A stretch of DNA of 64,000 bases, from NCBI GenBank assembly GCA_028023455.1, contig JAQFVV010000187.1, forward strand, positions 122,001 to 186,000, written 5' to 3'. Positions 51,201-57,200 of this stretch are shown piece after piece (position 1 is the first letter of the stretch; every line of letters begins with the position of its first letter). A model generated the notes under the pieces. That model ran no database searches. It saw nothing but the letters and a program-made list of their open reading frames with translations, and was not told where the DNA came from. The translations under genes and the position numbers were made by a program. This stretch comes from Epiperipatus broadwayi. Its lineage: Eukaryota > Onychophora > Udeonychophora > Euonychophora > Peripatidae.

Positions 51201-54200
51201 CCATGTATATATGTGTATAAAAGAAAATATAAACATACACAGACATACAATTATTTAGCTTTTGTTGGAATTTAGTTCATAATTCATGTCATTAACAATT
51301 AAAATGATTTTCCAATTGATTAGAAAGTTGAAGACTTTCTCAAATCATTTTTGTTATGAAACGAACAGGTTCCACTTCTGTTTCATTATTTTTTTCTAAA
51401 TTTTCTATGGTATGTAAATTTATTGCCAAATCTTTTTCCAACAGGCATTTAAAGTATATGAAATTTAATGCATGTATATAAAACGGGGAAATCCCGATTT
51501 TAAGTGAAATATGAACTTTATCGCATAAAAGAAAACCACATAAAAAGATATTAAGATGAAACATGAACTGCATAACTTCAAAATCCGCACAAAAAGAGAC
51601 CCGGGTGTACTTTGAAGCAACAAATTTAATAATAGATCTATTGGAACTGTTGAATAATAGAGAGGAATATCAGCAGAAAGAAATTGATTAGTATTTCTGC
51701 AGAAGAACAAAGATTAGAAAGGGGTTGGCTTATGAAGTTTGTCTTTGGGCATATATATAACAATAAAATTAATAAATATAATGTTAATAACTATTATATA
51801 CAGCCTTTCAATCTGCAGAAGTACTAAGGCTACATATAATAGTTATTTACTTTTATATTTTTATTGTTATTACAATAGTTTTTAATTGACAGACAACCAC
51901 ATTTTATTTGTATTATATATATTTACACACATATATTTGATATTGATATGTCCTAAAATTGAAAGAGTAAACTTAAAATTTACATTCAAGTTTTTTTTAA
52001 AAAAAAAAACTCAGTTTTTGAAAATCATCTTTGTAACTACAATAATTTAAATTTTCTGTTAGAAAAGTTTAATTTTTAGAATTCTTTTGGTAAGGGAAGA
52101 AAGGGAATTCATATCTGATGCTGCCATAAGTTTCTACAGAATCTTCAAAACAAATTGTTAGTTTGCAACCTATAATAGAGATAATAGGTTTTAACTGTGA
52201 GAGCTAAAATGTTTTAATTTGCTTTTATTTAGTAATTATTAACTTTTGAAAATTCTTCTCACAAAAAAAATTAGACCGTCTAACACTCATTTCATATGGT
52301 CAATTTTTGCCCATTCTTAAAATAGATAAAATGTGCACAACGAAAATAAAGACTGTATTAATTTATGCAAGATTTCATAAATAACATTAATTTCTCTTTA
52401 ATGTAATTGTGTCAAAATAATTTGCCATCGCTCATTCTGTATATTAAAATGTAGCCATGCATTTTAAAAGATAATTGAGTTCAACATGCTCATTTGTTTG
52501 AGGATTAAATCTTGTGTTGGATTGTACTTTTTGTGCATGATATAGTGAATAGTAATCCCATTATATATTCCTTTTATTAATATAATTTGTTCACTTTCTG
52601 TATGTTTTTATATATTGTAATACGTAAGTAAATTTATTATTTATTCATGTTGGTGGGGAAATGTTATTCTTCAAAGTTAAAAGCATATTGTAAACTTTTT
52701 TTTTTTTTGGCTGCTTATGAGATCAAAAGTTGTTAAATAACAGAAGTGAATGATAATAATAGTAATAATATATTTATTGATTATATTATTTTGCAATTTT
52801 AATTTAACTAAGTTTATTAATTTTTTTTTAGGTTCTGGCCTTTGTGCTTCCCCGTATAGGAAAAACAATGGAACATGCCAAATTAGGTAATGCAATTTGT
52901 ATTATTAGTAATGTATTGAATTTTTGCTATAAATTTGCAAATTTTAAAGTAAACTGACAATTCACTTTTTATATTCTATTTATTTATTGTAGATTTTGCT
53001 GGTCAACTTCTTCTTGATTCATTTTTTCTAAATAATCAAGACATTTCAATACTTACTGCTGTATTGGAAGAGATGATTAATCAAGTATGAACAGTGTTCA
53101 AATAATTTATTGTTATTTTAATATTTTTTAATGTATATTGTATATATATTTTTTTTAATATTGTAGTTTTTAGTAATAATTTTAGTTTTAAAGATAGTAA
53201 TGTAATTAATAATAATAGTTTTCACAAAAACTTGTGACAAATGTACTTATTCTTTGCCTTTAGTGCCAAATGATCTGAGCAATTAAATATATGATTATTC
53301 AGTTTTATTGTACACTTACTAGGACATTCGTTTTTCAATTTTAATTTATAATTTTTTTTATTATAAAGCTATTTAAATATACATATTATTTTAATGGGAG
53401 TTTTTAAAGTTAATCAAATTATTTCAGTTATATTAATTGTCCATATATATAACAGATATTTGTAGGAAGAGGTGGAGGGGGTACATCTACTGATAAAAAA
53501 AATTGTGATACTATATCCACTATTGTTATTTATTTACATAATTTTGAAAATTATCTTTTAGAATCTATTTGGTTAAAATTGAAACTAAAAGTAATGAGAA
53601 TTTTACTTGGTCTAATTATTCAGAAAGAAAATCGCACCATAAAGAGTCAATATAACTTAATTAATTTTGAATACTTTAAATGGTCATATCAAAAAATGAG
53701 TCTTAATGATTTGATGTCTCATTTAAATTTATTATGATAACTCTAATTTTGAAACATTACAATAAATTATTTAAGAGAGTTGAAAGTATTGGCAAATGAC
53801 CACTGACAAAAGACAAGAACTATTGCTTGGTAATAGTTATCTGATTATTCAACTTGTCCTTGGGCAGAAAACTTTTCAATAAGTTCTATGCATTACAAAA
53901 TAAAACTGATATTAAGAAAAAAATTTATATAAAAAAAAAATATTTAAATATAAGTCATTTTTATTGACTAATGGGTGTGAATAAAAATTAGTAATTGAAA
54001 ATGTTAATTATCCCTATAATTTTACTAGAGATTGTTATTAAACATTTACTGTTAGCAGAGGAATGTTTTTAAAATATCTACTATTGTTGATGTTGAAAAT
54101 ATTTGAATCTGTTTCAACAAATTTTTAAGTTATTCTTTAAAGTTTGCATACTTGGTAAGTTTTAAATTGCAATTATCATAGAATATAAAAAAAAAAAAAA

Positions 54201-57200
54201 AAATAGATTTAAAAAAGAAAATTAAACTAAATATAAAAATTGTATTTTTATTGAAAAATTATAATTTTCTTTATTGAAATATTTTTGTTTTACTAATTTT
54301 AAAAAATATATATATGCTGGTATATTTATAATATTTAGTTTAGAAAAAAAATCAATAAACTGTTGTATTACAAAAGAAAAACTAAATTCAAACATATTAT
54401 AGGAAATATTTTAGAGAACTTATTGACAATATTACATCTATATTTTTTTTTACAAATAGTGGTCAAGGAAAGCTGGTCATTTTTAAGATGAGTCTTATCC
54501 AGTATTGTATAATTCATTTAATTTTTTATTTTTTGATTAAAATTGTAAAAATTTGATTTGAGTTCAAATGTTGCCTTTCTTTTTATCTAAAAATTGAATA
54601 ATTTTTTTTTGTTGTTAAATTTAAGGTAGTAACTTTTTAGGATTTTATAACTTTATTAATAATTTTTTTTTTTTTTTTTTTAAGAATATTCGCAGGAATG
54701 AAAAATTGAATAAAATAAATAATCCCTAATTAGTACTATTTTATTTATGCATATTTGTTTTAAACAAAAAGAAATAGAATTAAAAGATAGAATTTATAAT
54801 TTGAAATAAATTTAAGTCCCTTCAAACAAGAATTCATTGTTTCATTTTTTCATAATTTTTTATTGTTTCTCCTCTCATGTAATTTACAATTATTGATGAA
54901 ATAAATAAAAGAATGCAAAATAATTTATTACAATAGAAATTAAATATATTTTAATGATGATTTTTTTGAATGAAATAATATAGTTCCTTAATTACGGCAA
55001 ATGTCTATGTATATAAATATATAAATCTAATTACATCAATAAATTATAGTAATTTTAATTGTTAAAAAAGTTGTTTTTATAGTCAATAGGTATTTAAATA
55101 TGAAATTATAGCAAATTGCACAAATTAGCTTTACAGCTTTTGTTATAATTAATAAGTATATTTGAAGATTTAAATTTTGCAGTTTGACAATTTCATAGAG
55201 CAAATTTTAATAGGAATGCTTTTAATTATCAGTAAAATATCTGATATTTCAGCCCTTTCCTTGCATGGAGTGGCTTGTCTACATCTTTTTATTTAGTTAT
55301 TGCTATATTTTTTATTAGTTAACACTGTATGCACAGTTACCTAGTAATAGTGTTTTGGGGAGTATGGATTGGTGCTTTTTTTTTAAATGAGGCCTATCCA
55401 ATATTTCTACAATTTATTAAATTTTTTAATTCAAAAGTGTAAAAGCAATTTGTATGTGCATTGTATTTGCATACATTGTTTGTTTGTTTTTTTTTAAAAA
55501 ATTAGTTTGTATTCAAATTTTTGTAAAAATCAGCAACTTAACATTTAAAGTTGAACTAGTTTAGTTCTAATAATTCTTTCAATATAGATTGAAACAAATT
55601 AAAATTGTATATGATTTTTAAAAGAATCATTATTCAGATTGAATTATAGAATAAATTATTACTATTTAAACTAATTTAATAGACATGATAGTAGAAACAT
55701 TGAGGTAAAATATTGGATTTGGAAAGAACCTATTTTATCTCAGCTTACATTTTCAGTTTAATTACAAATGTATGTATTAGTAATTTTAGTTCTCAGTTTT
55801 GTTGCCAAGATGGAGTTGTTTTTTAACATATTTATTACTCCAAAAAGAATTTTACAATAACTCTAAATAATTGCACATTAAAAATATTAATAATGATAGA
55901 AGTATATTCTTGTCATTGAGAAAAATTATATTCTACTACTTTTTTCAGAATATTTTGCTGGTTCATATTGTGATAATGCTAGAATAGAATATTTAAATTC
56001 AAACATATAATCAAATTTATCAAACTTTAGACTTGTTAGATAATACCTGCTAAAAACAATCAAGGATATATTATTCTTTCACAAAAAATTAAAGATACCT
56101 GCAGTTATCTTATAATAAAGATTATTAAAATATTTAATTTCTAAACTGGTTTCTTAGGCTCAAAACTTTAGTATTTCAAAATTATATGATAATTTGCTTG
56201 AAACTCTGAATGAGGTTGTTTGGCATTGCTATCTAGAATCTAATGATTTATCATTACTTATATTAATGTTTATAAGTACAATAGAATGACAGCCTGTTAA
56301 GCTAATTGCGCAGACGCTGTGAGAATGTTATTAATAAATGAATACCTTCAAACAACCACATGATATAGTATTTGTATAAGAGTAAAAAGGAATCCTCTTA
56401 CTCTTACGACTCAAATGTTTATATATGAGCAAATCTAAAGTAGTTGTAACGAAGGCGTGACTACATAATAGTCACTTTAAATTACTATATATAATGTCTG
56501 TATGAAAGAGGATTCCTTTTTACTCTTATACAAATACTATATCATGTGGTTGTTCGAAGGTATTCATTTATTAATAACATTCTCACAGCGTCTGCGCAAT
56601 TAGCTTAACAGGCTGTCATTCTATCGTAATTATAATCGCACGCAAGACGTTATAAAATAAATGCTTAATGTTTATAAGAAAAAAAAACCACAATAACTAT
56701 TACCCAATACATTTCTGTGATAATTTTATCCAATAAATCTAAAGATTTTTTGTAATTATTTTTAATGTTTTTTGTGACTAAGGATTTATCACATACTTTT
56801 GTATAAATAATAATTTCTGGATTTTAAAGTTGGCAATAAAACATTACTCATTTTTTATTGACATGAAAATGTTTGAACTGTTAAATAACATATGGACTAA
56901 TGGAGAAATTGAGGAGGACTCTCAGAAATAAGTAATAGCATATCTGGTTAAAGCTTCAATTGAAACTCGGCAGTTATGAATCTAAAAATTCTGTTCAAAG
57001 TGGTAGCCATATGAAACATTGTGTTCTACACTAAATTATTTTATTATTAATAGTTAAATGTATTTGCAAAGTATAAATAAAGTTTGAATTATTCTAAAAT
57101 CATTTGAAAATTAAACTAGATGATTGAAGTAGTCAACATAACTGCATAAATATTATCGTTATAACAAATTTTCTGACAGCCATTTTTTAAAGATGTTTAA

